Shown: piece after piece, positions 34,779 to 47,337 of the stretch | Position numbering within the stretch: position 1 is the stretch's first letter | Layout of the letters: each line of letters opens with the position of its first letter | NCBI RefSeq assembly: GCF_024666615.1 | Contig: NZ_CP088297.1 | Span: 496,001 to 560,000 of the forward strand | DNA from: Aquabacterium sp. J223 | GTDB lineage: Bacteria > Pseudomonadota > Gammaproteobacteria > Burkholderiales > Burkholderiaceae_C | Reading direction: 5' to 3' | Length of the DNA: 64,000 nt | Made by a program: the position numbers and the translations under genes | The notes under the pieces: model-generated | The model's database searches: none | The model's input: the letters and a program-made list of their open reading frames with translations, nothing else | What the model was told of the DNA's origin: nothing

Positions 34779-35375
34779 TCAGCCCGGCTCGCGGGAGAGC
34801 AGGGCGCCCAGGCGGGCGCTGGTCTGGCGCAGCCGCAGCGACAGCCGGCGCGCGACCATCGCCATCACCGCCAGCGCCAGCCGCGGGTCCTCGCCGACCA
34901 TGCGGGCCAGGCTGTATTGATCCAGCACGGCCACCAGGCAACGCTGCAGGCTGACGCAGGCGCTGGCGCGCGTGCCGGCGTCGAGCAGGCTCATCTCGCC
35001 GAGCACGTCGCCCGGGCGGGCCTCGGCCAGCCGCACGCCGGCGCCCCAGGGCTGCACCCGCTCGACGGCGATGCTGCCTTCCAGCAGCACGAGCAGGAAA
35101 TCGCCGAACTCGTCCTGCTCGATCAGCCGCAGCCCGGGCTGGACATGCGCGAACTGCAGGTAGTGGCGCAGCCGGCGCAGCGCCTCCTCGGGCAGCGCGG
35201 CGGCGTGGCGGTCGCTGCCCCACAGACGCAGCAGCCGATCCATCGCATCGTCGGCGTCGTGCGGTTCGGCGCGCAGCGCGATCGCGCGCACCGTCCAGCG
35301 CGCGCTGTCGTGCGCACCACGCGCCGCGTCGGTGGCAGCCGGCTGCGGCTGCGCGAGGTCGGGGGCCGGCTGCAT
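34779..35375 (-). CDS. Cyclic nucleotide-binding domain protein between pilT and pilU
   Basis: A 198-residue protein. After a polar N-terminus of about 60 residues comes a Crp-type cNMP-binding fold (PGLRLIEQDEFGDFLLVLLEG, GDVLGEMSLLDAGTRASACV). GEMSLLDAGTRAS corresponds to the phosphate-binding cassette; the family usually has GE-x4-G-x3-R, largely kept here. There is no helix-turn-helix, so it is not a Crp-like transcription factor. Its position, 12 bases after pilT and 56 before pilU, suggests ligand control of pilus retraction, but that is inference from context. Confidence 0.85.
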   Translation of the reverse strand: MQPAPDLAQPQPAATDAARGAHDSARWTVRAIALRAEPHDADDAMDRLLRLWGSDRHAAALPEEALRRLRHYLQFAHVQPGLRLIEQDEFGDFLLVLLEGSIAVERVQPWGAGVRLAEARPGDVLGEMSLLDAGTRASACVSLQRCLVAVLDQYSLARMVGEDPRLALAVMAMVARRLSLRLRQTSARLGALLSREPG

Positions 35376-35387
35376 GGGACCGCGGCC

Positions 35388-36431
35388 TCAGCCCGGGAAG
35401 TTCTCGGGGAACTTGGCCTTGCCGCGGGCTTCCGCGGGGCTGACGATGTTCCGGCGGACGAGGTCGGACAGGTTCTGGTCCAGCGTCTGCATGCCCAGGC
35501 TCTGGCCGGTCTGGATCGACGAGTACATCTGTGCGATCTTGGCCTCGCGGATCAGGTTCTTGATGGCCGAGGTGGCGATCATGATCTCGTGCGCGGCGAC
35601 CCGGCCGGAGCCGTCCTTCAACTTGCACAGCGTCTGCGAGATCACCGCCACCAGCGATTCGGACAGCATGGCGCGCACCATGTCCTTCTCGGCGGCGGGA
35701 AAGACGTCGACGATGCGGTCGATGGTCTTGGCGGCGCTGGACGTGTGCAGGGTGCCGAACACCAGGTGGCCGGTCTCCGCCGCGGTCAGCGCCAGGCGGA
35801 TGGTTTCCAGGTCGCGCATCTCGCCGACGAGGATGGCGTCGGGATCCTCGCGCAGCGCGGCACGCAGCGCGTTGGAGAACGACAGCGTGTGCGGTCCCAC
35901 CTCGCGCTGGTTGACCAGGCACTTCTTGCTCTCGTGGACGAACTCGATCGGGTCCTCGACGGTGAGCACGTGGCCGTACTCGTTCTCGTTGAGGTGGTTG
36001 ACCATCGCCGCCAGCGTCGTCGACTTGCCGGAGCCGGTGGGCCCGGTCACCAGCACCAGGCCGCGGGGCTTGAGCGCCAGGTCGGCGAACACCTTGGGCG
36101 CGTTCAGCTGCTCCAGCGTGAGGATTTTGCTCGGGATGGTGCGGAACACCGCGCCCGCACCGCGGTTCTGGTTGAAGGCGTTGACGCGGAAGCGCGCCAG
36201 GCCCTGGATCTCGAAGGAGAAGTCGCACTCCAGCGTGTCCTCGTAGACCTTGCGCTGGGCGTCGTTCATGATGTCGTACACCATGTCGTGGACCTGCTTG
36301 TGGTCCAGCGGCTCGACGTTGATGCGGCGCACATCCCCATGCACCCGGATCATCGGCGGCAGGCCGGATGACAGGTGCAGGTCGGAGGCCTTGTTCTTGA
36401 CCGAAAAGGCCAGCAGTTGGGTGATGTCCAT
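35388..36431 (-). CDS. pilT: Twitching motility ATPase PilT
   Basis: A 347-residue pilus-retraction ATPase. Walker A is VTGPTGSGKSTTLAAMV near 132-147, followed by the Asp box LTVEDPIEFVH, Walker B EDPDAILVGEMRDLETI, and HTSSAAKTIDRIVDVFP. The C-terminal signature AIKNLIREAK matches the AIRNLIRE helix that defines PilT. The ATG at 36431 faces the PLP-homeostasis gene across only 29 bases, so the divergent promoters must overlap. Confidence 0.96.
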   Translation of the reverse strand: MDITQLLAFSVKNKASDLHLSSGLPPMIRVHGDVRRINVEPLDHKQVHDMVYDIMNDAQRKVYEDTLECDFSFEIQGLARFRVNAFNQNRGAGAVFRTIPSKILTLEQLNAPKVFADLALKPRGLVLVTGPTGSGKSTTLAAMVNHLNENEYGHVLTVEDPIEFVHESKKCLVNQREVGPHTLSFSNALRAALREDPDAILVGEMRDLETIRLALTAAETGHLVFGTLHTSSAAKTIDRIVDVFPAAEKDMVRAMLSESLVAVISQTLCKLKDGSGRVAAHEIMIATSAIKNLIREAKIAQMYSSIQTGQSLGMQTLDQNLSDLVRRNIVSPAEARGKAKFPENFPG

Positions 36432-36460
36432 CGACGAACCAAAGAGGAGCCCGGGCCATT

Positions 36461-37162
36461 ATGGCCAGCGTCCCCGCCAACTTACATCAGGTCCGTGAGC
36501 GGATCGCGGCGGCCTGCCGCGACAGCGACCGTGCCGTGGAAACGGTCACGCTGCTGGCCGTGAGCAAGACCTTCGGCGCCGACGCGGTGCGCGCCGCCCA
36601 TGCCGCCGGCCAGCATGCCTTCGGCGAGAACTATGTCCAGGAGGCGCTGGACAAGATGGCCGAACTGGCCGACCTGCGGTCGCGGACCGAGTGGCACCTG
36701 ATCGGGCCGCTGCAGAGCAACAAGACCCGCCCGGTGGCCGAGGCCTTCGACTGGGTGCACAGCGTCGACCGGCTCAAGCTGGCCGAGCGCCTGGCGGCGC
36801 AGCGGCCCGACGGCCTGCCGCCGCTGCAGGTCTGCCTGCAGGTCAACACCAGCGGTGAGGCGAGCAAGAGCGGCCTGGCGCCGGAGGCGGTGGCCGCGGT
36901 CGCCCGCGCGGTGGCCGCGCTGCCGCGGCTGCGCCTGCGCGGGCTGATGGCCATCCCCGCGCCGGCCGAGGGCTTCGAGGCGCAGCGGGCCCCGCACCGC
37001 CGGCTGCGCGAACTGCTGCTGGCGTTGAACGGGCAGGGCCTGGCGCTGGACACGCTGTCGATGGGCATGAGCGCCGACCTGGAGGCGGCGATCGCCGAGG
37101 GCGCGACGATGGTGCGGGTCGGCACCGCCGTCTTCGGCCACCGCCCCGCCGCGGCGGGTTGA
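36461..37162 (+). CDS. Pyridoxal phosphate homeostasis protein (YggS/PLPBP)
   Basis: A 233-residue fold-type III PLP-binding protein without known enzyme activity, involved in B6 and amino acid balance. LLAVSKTFGADAVRAAHAAG contains the PLP lysine near residue 36, and FGENYVQEALDKM, WHLIGPLQSNKTRPV, LQVNTSGEASKSG and SMGMSADLEAAIAEGATMVR are family signatures. It is divergent from pilT, the common arrangement in beta- and gammaproteobacteria. Confidence 0.95.
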   Translation: MASVPANLHQVRERIAAACRDSDRAVETVTLLAVSKTFGADAVRAAHAAGQHAFGENYVQEALDKMAELADLRSRTEWHLIGPLQSNKTRPVAEAFDWVHSVDRLKLAERLAAQRPDGLPPLQVCLQVNTSGEASKSGLAPEAVAAVARAVAALPRLRLRGLMAIPAPAEGFEAQRAPHRRLRELLLALNGQGLALDTLSMGMSADLEAAIAEGATMVRVGTAVFGHRPAAAG

Positions 37163-37177
37163 CCGGCTCGGCCGGCC

Positions 37178-37735
37178 TCAACCGGCGTCGGCCGTCTGCT
37201 CGTCGCCGCGGGCCAGCGCCAGCACGGTGCGCTGCAGCACCTTGGCGTCGCTGCTGGCGCGGTGGCGGTCCAGGTTGCTGGCCGCCATCACCTCGGCCTT
37301 CACCGCATGCCAGCGCTCGCAGGCCGCGGGCTCCAGCAGGGTGGCGATGCTTTCCAGCCGGAAGCTGGGCACCGCGCCGGCGGCGTCGTACAGCGTGTGC
37401 AGCCACGCGAAGTCGTGGCCCCAGCCGTCGCAGTAGACGGTCTGCCCGGCCAGCAGCTCGTTGAGCCAGCGGGTGACGACGGCCGGCGCGCGGCCATGGG
37501 CGTGCAGCGCCGCGCGCGGGATGCGGTGCACCGCCTCCGCCGCCGGGTCCCACGCCTGCCACTGCGGCTCCGGCCGCACCAGCGTGCAGAAGGCCCGGCC
37601 GTCGGCCAGCACGAAGCCGACCTCGATCGGGTAGCTGCCCGCGCCGAAGCCGGAGGCCTCGATGTCGAGCACCGCGGGCGGTGGCGCCGACAGCGCCGCG
37701 GCGACGCCCGGCATGGGCTGGTGAAGGCCGCTCAT
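37178..37735 (-). CDS. DEDD-type 3'-5' exonuclease-like protein
   Basis: A 185-residue protein of the RNase T/DNA polymerase epsilon-subunit fold. AVLDIEASGFGAGSYPIEVGF supplies the first Asp-x-Glu near residues 23-25, DGWGHDFAWLHTL the second aspartate, and HRASSDAKVLQRT the HxAxxD motif, so all DEDDh residues are visible. It is shorter than polymerase epsilon, and its substrate is unknown. Its ATG overlaps the stop of the upstream Bug-receptor gene (ATGA), so the two are co-translated. Confidence 0.8.
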   Translation of the reverse strand: MSGLHQPMPGVAAALSAPPPAVLDIEASGFGAGSYPIEVGFVLADGRAFCTLVRPEPQWQAWDPAAEAVHRIPRAALHAHGRAPAVVTRWLNELLAGQTVYCDGWGHDFAWLHTLYDAAGAVPSFRLESIATLLEPAACERWHAVKAEVMAASNLDRHRASSDAKVLQRTVLALARGDEQTADAG

Positions 37736-38706
37736 GGATCGATCTTCAGGCCGAGGCGCTCGATGACCGCGCCCCACCGCTTGGTGTCGGCCGCCACCTG
37801 CTGGCGGAACTCCGCCACGCTGCCGCCGCCGGGCTGCAGGCCCTGCGTGTCGAACTGCGCCTTCACGGCGGGGTCGGCCAGCACGGCGTTGACGTCGGCG
37901 TTGAGCTTCTGCACCACGGCGTCCGGCGTGCCGGCGGCGACGAAGAGGCCGTTCCAGATCAGGCCCTCGACGTTGGGCAGGCCGCTTTCGACCAGCGTGG
38001 GCAGCTCCTTCAGCGACTCCATGCGCTGGCGGCCGGTGGTGGCGATGAGCCGCAGCTTGCCGCCGCGTGCCAGCGGCAGCAGGGCCGGTGCCGCGGCGAC
38101 CAGCGCGTCGGTCTCGCCCGCGCCCACCGACATGGCCGCCGGCGGCGAGCCGTTGTACGGCACGTGGGTGCCTTGCGCGCCGGCCTCGGCCAGCAGCAGC
38201 TCCATCGTCAGGTGCGAGGACGAGCCCAGGCCCACCGACGCGAAGTTCAGCTTGCCGGCGCGTTCCTTGGCGAAGGCGACGAACTCGCGCGGCGTCTTCA
38301 CCGGCAGGTTGGCGTTGACCGCCAGCACGTTGGACTGCAGCGTGGTCATGACCACCGGCAGCAGGTCCTTCGCCGGGTCGTAGGGCAGCTTGCGGTAGAG
38401 GAAGGGTGCGAACGCGATCGGCCCGTTGAAGCCGACCGCGATGACATGGCCGTCGGGCGGCGCCTTGGCCGCCACGTCCACGCCGAGCAGGCCGCCGGCG
38501 CCCGGCTTGTTCTCCACCACCACCGGCTGGCCCCAGCGGTCCTTGAGCTTGTCGGCCAGCAGGCGGGCGATGACGTCGAGCGAGCTGCCGGGGGGCGCGG
38601 GCACGACGATGCGGACGGGCTTCGATGGCCAGGCCGGCTGGGCCCAGGCCGCGGGCGCGGCGATGCCGGCGGCGAGCAGGCTGACGAGGGTCGTTCTTCG
38701 TTTCAT
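37732..38706 (-). CDS. Bug-family tripartite tricarboxylate transporter binding protein
   Basis: A 324-residue periplasmic protein with a signal peptide (MKRRTTLVSLLAAGIAAPAA, cleavage after AWA near 22). The mature start [20 protein letters not shown] and NKPGAGGLLGVDVAAKAPPDGH, PYDPAKDLLPV and TLVESGLPNVEG are TctC/Bug signatures. Such proteins are greatly expanded in Bordetella- and Comamonadaceae-like bacteria and bind carboxylates or nicotinate. The tctA/tctB membrane genes are not here, so it is an orphan receptor. Confidence 0.93.
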   Translation of the reverse strand: MKRRTTLVSLLAAGIAAPAAWAQPAWPSKPVRIVVPAPPGSSLDVIARLLADKLKDRWGQPVVVENKPGAGGLLGVDVAAKAPPDGHVIAVGFNGPIAFAPFLYRKLPYDPAKDLLPVVMTTLQSNVLAVNANLPVKTPREFVAFAKERAGKLNFASVGLGSSSHLTMELLLAEAGAQGTHVPYNGSPPAAMSVGAGETDALVAAAPALLPLARGGKLRLIATTGRQRMESLKELPTLVESGLPNVEGLIWNGLFVAAGTPDAVVQKLNADVNAVLADPAVKAQFDTQGLQPGGGSVAEFRQQVAADTKRWGAVIERLGLKIDP

Positions 38707-38767
38707 GGGGCCATGCTAGCGGCTGCGGTGGGTGGCCTGAACAAGGGCGCACCCGGCCCGCCCCGGC

Positions 38768-40041
38768 TCACGGGTACAGGCCCCGCTCCTGCCGGGCCAT
38801 GAGGATGCGCTCGCAGGCCACCGCGAAGGTGGCCGTGCGCAGGCTGATCTTGTGCCGGTCGGCGGTGGCCCAGATGTGGCGCAGCGCCTCGACCATGATC
38901 TTGTCCAGCCGCACGTTGATCTCGTCCTCGGTCCAGAAGAAGCTGGAGAAGTCCTGCACCCATTCGAAGTAGGACACGGTGACGCCGCCGGCGTTGCAGA
39001 TCACGTCCGGCACCACCAGCACGCCGCGGTCGGTGAGCACGTCGTCGGCTTCGGGATGGGTCGGGCCGTTGGCGCCTTCGAGCACCAGCCGGGCCTTGGT
39101 GCGGCGGGCGCGGTCCTCGGTCAGCACGCCTTCCAGGGCCGCCGGGATGAGGATGTCGCAGTCCACGTCCCAGAAGGCCTCGTCGGGCAGCGTCTCGGCC
39201 TTGGCGAAGCCCGCCACCTGGCGCTCGCGCGCCACGTGCGGCATCAGCTCGGCCATGTCCAGCCCGGCGGGGTGGACGATCGTGCCGCTGTGGTCCTGCA
39301 CGGCGACGATCTTCGCGCCCGCGCCGGTGAACAGTTCGGCCGCCGACGAGCCGACGTTGCCGAAGCCCTGCACCGCCACCCGCGCGCCGTCCAGGTTCAG
39401 CCCGATGCGCCGGGCGGCCTCGCGGCCGCAGACGAAGACGCCGCGGCCGGTGGCCTTGACCCGGCCCAGCGACCCCCCAGGTGCACCGGCTTGCCGGTGA
39501 CCACGCCGGTCGCCGTGGCGCCGACGTTCATCGAGTAGGTGTCCATCATCCAGGCCATGATCTGGCCGTTGGTGTTGACGTCCGGCGCGGGGATGTCCTG
39601 CTGCGGGCCGATGATCAGCCCGATCTCGCTGGTGTAGCGGCGCGTCAGCCGCTCCAATTCCTTCAGCGACAGCTGCCGCGGGTCGACGCGCACGCCGCCC
39701 TTGGCGCCGCCGAAGGGCAGGTTGACGGCGGCGTTCTTGATCGTCATCCAGCCGGCCAGCGCCATCACCTCGTCCAGCGTCACCTGCGGGTGGTAGCGGA
39801 TGCCGCCCTTGCCGGGTCCGCGTGACAGGTTGTGCTGCACTCGGTAGCCCTCGAAGTGGGCCACCGTGCCGTTGTCCAGCTCGATCGGGATGTCGACAAT
39901 CAGGGCCCGCTTGGGCCGCTGCAGCGTGTCCGCCCAGCGGGCGAGCGGACCCAGGTAGGGCAGCACCCGGTCGATCTGCGACAGGTAGGTGGCCCAGGGC
40001 CCGTGCGCATCCTGGCTGACGTAGGACAAGGGGTTCGGCAT
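38768..40041 (-). pseudogene. gdhA: Glu/Leu/Phe/Val dehydrogenase (glutamate dehydrogenase), one frameshift
   Basis: The N-terminal part, from ATG 40041, has [18 protein letters not shown] and [17 protein letters not shown] with the catalytic lysines, and the C-terminal part has [17 protein letters not shown] (NAD-binding). It oxidatively deaminates glutamate to 2-oxoglutarate. The frames meet near 39473-39478, a run of six C: with seven, the text reads [19 protein letters not shown], the family consensus. So one base seems missing from this run. Corrected length is 424 residues, normal for the NAD-type enzyme. I favour a sequencing deletion over decay. Confidence 0.88.
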
Positions 40042-40138
40042 GGCGCCTCCTGGGGCAAAGTGGATGGGCCTATTTCAACAGCCCGGCGACCTTCGCACAT
40101 GCCCGGGCGGCATCGCCCCATGCCCCTAAACTGACGCC

Positions 40139-40960
40139 ATGAACGCACCCACCCTGGCCTTCGTCGGCGGCGGCAACATGGCCGGCGCCATCCTGGGTGG
40201 CCTGCTGCAGGACGGCCGGCCGGCGAATGGCGTGCTGGTGGTGGAGCCGCACGCGCCGGCGCGGGAGGCGCTCACCACCCGCTGGCCCGGGCTGCAGGTG
40301 CTGGCACAGGCCGATGCCCGGCTCGCGGACGCGGCGCTGGTGGTGTGGGCCGTCAAGCCGCAGCTCTTCCAGGCCGCGGCGGCGCCCTGCCGGCCCTTCG
40401 TCGGCCAGGCGCTGCAGCTCAGCGTGATGGCCGGCCTGCGCAGCGACGCCATCGCCGCGGCCACCGGCAGCGCGCGGGTGGTGCGCTGCATGCCCAACAC
40501 CCCGGCGCTGATCGGCCAGGGCATGACCGGTCTCTTCGCCCGCGATGCCGTGAGCGACGACGAACGCGGCCAGGTCGAGCAGGTGCTGTCGCCCACCGGG
40601 CAGCTGCTGTGGGTGCGTCGCGAGGCGGACCTGGACGCGGTGACCGCGCTCTCCGGCTCCGGCCCGGCCTATGTCTTCTACTTCGTCGAGGCCATGGTGC
40701 AGGCGGCCGAGGCGATGGGCCTGACGGCCGACGAAGGCCGCCGCCTCGCGCTGGCCACCTTCGCCGGCGCCGCCGCCCTGGCGCAGCGGTCGGCCGAGCC
40801 GCCGGCGGTGCTGCGCGAGCGCGTCACCTCCAAGGGCGGTACCACGCACGCCGCGCTGACGCTGCTCGAATCGCGCGCCGTGAAGCAGCACTTCATCGAC
40901 GCGCTGCAGGCCGCCCGGCAGCGGGCGGTGGAACTGGGCGACGAGTTCGGCCGCGCCTGA
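40139..40960 (+). CDS. proC: Pyrroline-5-carboxylate reductase
   Basis: A 273-residue ProC, the last step of proline synthesis. LAFVGGGNMAGAILGGLLQDG is the NADPH fold, RVVRCMPNTPALIGQGMTG the substrate region, and ALSGSGPAYVFYFVEAMVQAA with VTSKGGTTHAALTLLES the dimer and catalytic region. The ATG at 40139 lies 97 bases from the divergent glutamate dehydrogenase gene. Its stop codon lies in a small 11-bp tandem repeat. Confidence 0.96.
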   Translation: MNAPTLAFVGGGNMAGAILGGLLQDGRPANGVLVVEPHAPAREALTTRWPGLQVLAQADARLADAALVVWAVKPQLFQAAAAPCRPFVGQALQLSVMAGLRSDAIAAATGSARVVRCMPNTPALIGQGMTGLFARDAVSDDERGQVEQVLSPTGQLLWVRREADLDAVTALSGSGPAYVFYFVEAMVQAAEAMGLTADEGRRLALATFAGAAALAQRSAEPPAVLRERVTSKGGTTHAALTLLESRAVKQHFIDALQAARQRAVELGDEFGRA

Positions 40961-40980
40961 GCCGCGCCTGAGCCGCGCCG
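40950..40980 (+). repeat. 11-bp tandem repeat at the proC stop codon
   Basis: GCCGCGCCTGA is repeated twice exactly (40950-40960, 40961-40971), then partly as GCCGCGCCG (40972-40980). It duplicates the last codons and TGA stop of proC, giving 2.8 units in the narrow space before the convergent ubiA gene. Probably slippage. Confidence 0.8.
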
Positions 40981-41865
40981 TCAGCGCAGCGCGTGGTCGA
41001 GCGCCACGCCGGCGAACACGGCGAAGCCCAGCCAGTGGTTGAGCCGGAAGGCCTTGAAGCAACCCTCGCGGCTGCGCTCGCGGATGAGGCGGAAGTGCCA
41101 GGCGGCCTGCGCCGCCGCGGCCGCGACGCCGAGCAGGAACCCCTTGCCCAGGCCCTGGCCGAGGCCCAGCCAGGCCCAGCCGGCCAGCGACACCGCGTAG
41201 AAGGCCATCACCGCCGCCACGTCGAAGCGGCCCAGCGTCAGCGCCGACGTCTGGATGCCGATGCGGACGTCGTCGTCGCGGTCGACCATGGCGTACTCGG
41301 TGTCGTAGGCCAGCACCCAGAACAGGTTGGCCGCCAGCAGCCACCAGGCGAGCGCCGGCACCTCGCCGCGCACCGCGGCGAAGGCCATCGGGATGCCGAA
41401 GCTGAAGGCCACGCCCAGCACCGCCTGCGGCATCGACACCCAGCGCTTGGCGAAGGGATAGGCGACGGCCACCGCCAGCGCGGCGAAGCTCCAGGCGATG
41501 GTGGCGGCGTTGGTGGTCAGCACCAGGCCGAAGGCCAGCAGCGCCAGCACCGCGCCGAGCGCCAGCGCCTCGCGCGGCGCCAGCGCGCCGCGGGTCACCG
41601 GCCGCTGTGCGGTGCGCTTGACGTGCCGGTCGAAGTCGCGGTCGGCGACGTCGTTGACGCAGCAGCCGGCGCTGCGCATCAGCACGGTGCCCAGCGTGAA
41701 CACCGCCAGCAGGTGCCAGCCGGGAAAGCCGTCGGCGGCGATCCACAGCGCCGACAGCGTCGGCCACAGCAGCAGCAGCCAGCCGGCCGGGCGGTCCCAG
41801 CGGACGAGGTCGAGGTACAGCGCCGCGCGGCTGGCCACCGGGGAGGGATGCGAGGCGGAGGTCAC
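40981..41865 (-). CDS. ubiA: 4-hydroxybenzoate octaprenyltransferase UbiA
   Basis: A 294-residue membrane prenyltransferase that attaches the polyprenyl chain to 4-hydroxybenzoate for ubiquinone. The two aspartate-rich motifs are [15 protein letters not shown] near 67-81 and [17 protein letters not shown] near 190-206, and [19 protein letters not shown] marks the N-terminus. About eight membrane segments follow the family pattern. The start is a GTG at 41865. It lies between proC (convergent) and prfC (same strand, 35 bases upstream). Confidence 0.95.
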   Translation of the reverse strand: MTSASHPSPVASRAALYLDLVRWDRPAGWLLLLWPTLSALWIAADGFPGWHLLAVFTLGTVLMRSAGCCVNDVADRDFDRHVKRTAQRPVTRGALAPREALALGAVLALLAFGLVLTTNAATIAWSFAALAVAVAYPFAKRWVSMPQAVLGVAFSFGIPMAFAAVRGEVPALAWWLLAANLFWVLAYDTEYAMVDRDDDVRIGIQTSALTLGRFDVAAVMAFYAVSLAGWAWLGLGQGLGKGFLLGVAAAAAQAAWHFRLIRERSREGCFKAFRLNHWLGFAVFAGVALDHALR

Positions 41866-41900
41866 CCGGCGATTATCGAAGCGCCGGCCTGGCGCGCCGC

Positions 41901-43538
<1,638 letters not shown>

Positions 43539-43631
43539 GGGGCGGGCCCGCGTCGGCGGGCGCGTGAAGCTCCCGCGGGGCCCGCGGGACGAAGCCCGGG
43601 ATTATCGGCGGCGGCGCGGCGCCGCCGGTCT

Positions 43632-44321
43632 TCAGGCCTTGCCGTTCAGGAACGGCTGCACCGCGTCCATCACGCGGTCGGCCCAGGCGCCGCCCTCGCC
43701 GACCGGGGCCAGGCCCTGCAGCTGGCGGCGGGCCACCGCCTCGCCGCCGCGCTGGGCGATCAGCCAGGTGGCGGCGTACAGCGAGGCCAGCGGTCCCGCG
43801 GCGGTGGCCACCGGGCCGCGGGCGTGGAAGGGCTCGTCGACGACGAGCACACCGTTCTCGATCAGGAAGGGCTTGAGGCTGGCGTCGGCGCAGGCCGGCA
43901 TCTCGCCCATCAGGCCCAGCCGGGCCATGAGGAGGGCGCCGCCGCCCAGGCCGACGATGGTCTGGCGGGTGGGGTCCAGCCGCAGGCGGTCGACGATCTC
44001 CGGGGTCTCCGCCACCGCGCGGGAGTACAGCGTGTGGCCGATCACCACCGCCTCGGCCTCGAGCGCGAACTCCAGCGGCTGCTGCGCCGTGACCGTGACG
44101 CCGTCGCGCGAGGTGACGCGGTCGGTGGGGGCGGCGATCACCGCCTGCCAGCCTTCGGCCCGCAGGCGGTTCACCAGCCCGAAGACGAGGAAGGTGTCCG
44201 GCTCGCTGAACCCGTCGAAGGTCAGGATCGCGACCCGCACCGCCGCCGGCGGCAGCGCCTGCGCCACCGCCTGCTCGGCCGCCTGCGGCGGCACCTGCGC
44301 GTCGGCATCGGCGGCCGCCAT
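43632..44321 (-). CDS. DJ-1/PfpI family protein lacking the nucleophile Cys
   Basis: A 229-residue protein with the class I glutamine-amidotransferase-like fold, starting about residue 28 ([21 protein letters not shown]). The nucleophile elbow expected as a Cys-containing turn reads [15 protein letters not shown] here, so the usual catalytic cysteine is Gly. It may therefore bind a ligand rather than act as protease, deglycase or hydratase. It follows dps by 8 bases in the same direction, next to katG and oxyR. Family is fairly sure, function unknown. Confidence 0.75.
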   Translation of the reverse strand: MAAADADAQVPPQAAEQAVAQALPPAAVRVAILTFDGFSEPDTFLVFGLVNRLRAEGWQAVIAAPTDRVTSRDGVTVTAQQPLEFALEAEAVVIGHTLYSRAVAETPEIVDRLRLDPTRQTIVGLGGGALLMARLGLMGEMPACADASLKPFLIENGVLVVDEPFHARGPVATAAGPLASLYAATWLIAQRGGEAVARRQLQGLAPVGEGGAWADRVMDAVQPFLNGKA

Positions 44322-44329
44322 GGCCGGCC

Positions 44330-44878
44330 TCAGCCTTCCAGCAGGGAGCGCAGCATCCAGGCGGTCTTCTCGTGAATGTCCATGCGCTGGGTCATCAGGT
44401 CCGCGGTCGGCTGGTCGTTGGCGGCGTCGGCCGCCTTGAACACGGTGCGCGCGGTCTTGGCGACCGTCTCATGGCCCTTCACCAGGATGCGGACCATCTC
44501 CATGGCCGGCGGCGACGCCTCGGGCGGGTCGCCCACCGCGTTCAGGCGACCGAACTGGGCGTACGAGCCCGGCGCGTGGTGGCCGAGGGAGCGGATGCGC
44601 TCGGCCACGTCGTCGATGGCGTTCCACAGCTCGGTGTACTGCTCCATGAACATGGTGTGCAGCGAGGTGAACATCGGCCCGGTGACGTTCCAGTGGAAGT
44701 TGTGCGTCGTCAGGTACAGCGTGAAGGTGTCGGCCAGCAGCTTGGACAGGCCTTCGGCGATCTCGCTGCGGTCGCCGGCGCTGATGCCGATGTCGATCGA
44801 CGAGGTGGTCGCGGGGGCGGCCCCTCCGGCCACGGCGATGCCGCTCTCGGCGGCGTGCTTGTGCTTGTGCTTGCCCAT
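44330..44878 (-). CDS. dps: Dps family DNA-binding ferritin
   Basis: A 182-residue Dps/ferritin-like protein that stores iron using hydrogen peroxide and shields [23 protein letters not shown] near 70-89 and [21 protein letters not shown] hold the ferroxidase His, Asp and Glu residues. The N-terminus MGKHKHKH is an unusual alternating His-Lys tail that could bind DNA or metal. The ATG at 44878 was chosen over one 36 codons upstream because of this tail and family length. It follows katG by about 130 bases, with a GC-rich hairpin between. Confidence 0.93.
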   Translation of the reverse strand: MGKHKHKHAAESGIAVAGGAAPATTSSIDIGISAGDRSEIAEGLSKLLADTFTLYLTTHNFHWNVTGPMFTSLHTMFMEQYTELWNAIDDVAERIRSLGHHAPGSYAQFGRLNAVGDPPEASPPAMEMVRILVKGHETVAKTARTVFKAADAANDQPTADLMTQRMDIHEKTAWMLRSLLEG

Positions 44879-44936
44879 GCGGAATCCTTCAGATGGCGAT
44901 GGTGAACCGGCCAACTGTAGTGCCTCGGACGTGAAA

Positions 44937-44971
44937 TGCCCGCCGCCGGCCGGCGGGCCGGACGGCGGGCA
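44937..44971 (-). terminator. GC-rich hairpin between katG and dps
   Basis: Arms TGCCCGCCG (44937-44945) and CGGCGGGCA (44963-44971) form a perfect 9-bp stem with a GC-rich loop; on the minus strand only three T follow. It could attenuate readthrough from katG into dps or act as a processing stem. Termination strength is doubtful because of the short T-run. Confidence 0.4.
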
Positions 44972-45007
44972 ATGCCGCGCCCGCGTGTCAGCGGATGCTG
45001 ACGGCGC

Positions 45008-47290
<2,283 letters not shown>

Positions 47291-47337
47291 TCAAACCGTG
47301 GCAATCGGCCCGATAGCCGCCGGGGGCGGCGGCCACC

